Source of the DNA: Burkholderiales bacterium
Lineage (GTDB): Bacteria > Pseudomonadota > Gammaproteobacteria > Burkholderiales > Burkholderiaceae_C
Direction: 5' to 3'
DNA: 64,000 bases
Assembly: GCA_025350145.1 (NCBI GenBank)
Contig: JANXYH010000017.1
Location: 1 to 64,000 of the forward strand
Shown: piece after piece, positions 63,276 to 64,000 of the stretch
Layout: each line of letters opens with the position of its first letter
Position numbering within the stretch: position 1 is the stretch's first letter
Made by a program: the position numbers and the translations under genes
The notes under the pieces: generated by a model
What the model was told of the DNA's origin: nothing
Database searches by the model: none
What the model saw: the letters and a program-made list of their open reading frames with translations, nothing else

Positions 63276-63295
63276 GCCGGGCCGGCCCGCCCGGC
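63276..63295 (-). terminator. GC-rich hairpin just after degQ
   Basis: GCCGGGC-GGGCCG-GCCCGGC on the minus strand: a perfect 7-bp stem with 6-base loop, 8 bases past the protease stop. No T-run follows; it may protect the 3' end of the mRNA after processing. Confidence 0.45.
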
Positions 63296-63303
63296 AGCGC
63301 GGT

Positions 63304-64000
63304 TCACTTGCCGGGGCGGATCACCAGGTAGTTGACCCACTCGCCGCGCCGCACCATGACGCTGACGGCGCGGGTTTTTTCAGCCTTGCCGGCCAGGGCC
63401 ATGAACTGCTTCAGGTCGGCGACCTCGGTGTTGTCCAGGGCCAGGATCACGTCGCCCTCGCGCAGACCGGCCCGTGCGGCCGCACCCTCGGCGCCATCGA
63501 CCCGAACGCCGCCGCGGATCTTCAACTCGCGGCGCTGGCTGTCGCCCAACTCGCTCACCGTCAGTCCGAGCGCGGACTTACCGGCGGCGCTGGCGCCGGG
63601 CTCAACCTGGGCCACGCGGGTGACGGCATCGGCTTCGAACTCGACCACGGTGACGCTGATGTCGCGCAAGTTGCCGCGGCGGTAGACCTGCAACACGGCT
63701 TTGGTGCCGGGCTTGGTGTTGCCGATCAAGCGCGGCAGGTCGCCTGACTTCTCGATCACTTTGCCATCGACCTTGGTGATGATGTCGCCCGGCTCGATCC
63801 CGGCCTTGTCGGCCGGGCCACCGGCGTCGGCGCCGCTGACCAAGGCGCCGGTGGGTTTGCCCAGGCCGATCGATTCAGCCACGTCCTTGCTGACCGGGCC
63901 GATGCGCACGCCGATGCGGCCGCGGATGACGCGCCCGCTGCTGCGCAACTGGTCGGCGACGCGGCCGGCCTCGTCGATCGGAATCGCGAACGAGATGCCC
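63304..64000 (-). CDS. DegQ/MucD-type periplasmic serine protease, C-terminal part
   Basis: The 3' 232 codons of an HtrA protease; the 5' part with signal peptide and most of the catalytic domain is beyond the window edge. The first residues seen (GISFAIPIDEAGRVADQLR) are the end of the protease domain. Two PDZ domains follow: RGRIGVRIGPVSKDVAESIGL to VLQVYRRG, and LGLTVSELGDSQRRELKI to the C-terminus. It cleaves or refolds damaged envelope proteins. The gene order degQ-lepA-lepB is typical of betaproteobacteria, where the protease is often named MucD. Confidence 0.92.
   Translation of the reverse strand, partial: GISFAIPIDEAGRVADQLRSSGRVIRGRIGVRIGPVSKDVAESIGLGKPTGALVSGADAGGPADKAGIEPGDIITKVDGKVIEKSGDLPRLIGNTKPGTKAVLQVYRRGNLRDISVTVVEFEADAVTRVAQVEPGASAAGKSALGLTVSELGDSQRRELKIRGGVRVDGAEGAAARAGLREGDVILALDNTEVADLKQFMALAGKAEKTRAVSVMVRRGEWVNYLVIRPGK

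Noticed and set aside
1-64000. CRISPR arrays, tRNA or rRNA genes
   Set aside because: No regularly spaced identical repeats of suitable length and no tRNA or rRNA signatures were seen on reading; a dedicated tRNA or CRISPR search was not run.

Overview
The window is GC-rich DNA from a betaproteobacterium, most likely of the order Burkholderiales (Comamonadaceae/Sphaerotilaceae range). The evidence is gene order: degQ-lepA-lepB-DUF4845-rnc-era-recO-pdxJ-acpS-nagZ beside a divergent rluC/rne pair, and tyrS-M23 peptidase-anmK-erpA-rpsI-rplM. A Burkholderia-type porin agrees. This placement rests on synteny and protein style, not on a database search.

Region 1-4.7 kb is a patchwork of decay around one intact porin. 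It holds an IS1595-type transposase with an internal stop, an IS630-type transposase start, an AT-rich patch with a good promoter, a TauE-type permease tail, and a DUF433 antitoxin whose toxin partner is cut after about ten codons. It also holds a maleylacetate reductase gene broken by an 11-bp tandem duplication, and an oxygenase fragment. It looks like the remains of an aromatic-degradation locus.

Region 4.7-9.4 kb carries two uncharacterised proteins, an M20 amidohydrolase, an AAA ATPase and a 5'-nucleotidase. Region 9.4-19 kb is a catabolic/transport unit: a Crp/Fnr regulator faces an acyl-CoA synthetase, a complete LivGHMKF-type ABC transporter, a small protein and a PaaK-like CoA ligase. 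A TTGTCG-N6-CGACAA palindrome between them is the likely operator.

Region 19-28.3 kb is housekeeping: dtd, a CDF metal exporter, tyrS, an M23 peptidase, anmK, erpA, rpsI, rplM, a DUF2726 protein and an SrkA-like kinase. Region 28.3-34.8 kb is a seven-gene minus-strand operon. It has the four enzymes for GDP-D-glycero-D-manno-heptose (gmhA, hddA, gmhB, hddC), an Rmd-like SDR, and two glycosyltransferases of the types tied to exosortase A (XrtA/PEP-CTERM) polysaccharide loci. A PrsT-like TPR lipoprotein of the same system lies at 45.4-48.1 kb, but no exosortase is in the window.

Region 34.9-50.3 kb contains htpG with a sigma-32-like promoter, a relic of a GH32 sucrose/fructan hydrolase with an internal deletion, and a two-subunit CoxL/CoxS-type molybdenum hydroxylase without an FAD subunit. 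Next come a solute-binding lipoprotein, an Lrp regulator, and a T4-type lysozyme followed by a secreted unknown. The rest is a FrnE-like DsbA protein, an 8-oxoguanine-deaminase-type hydrolase, PrsT, SppA, a Rieske protein and a HAD phosphatase.

Region 50.3-64 kb is rluC divergent from rne (long leader), then the conserved nagZ-to-lepA operon and the 3' part of a DegQ/MucD protease. Short tandem repeats of 9-13 bp recur across the window, in and between genes; one of them has destroyed a reading frame.
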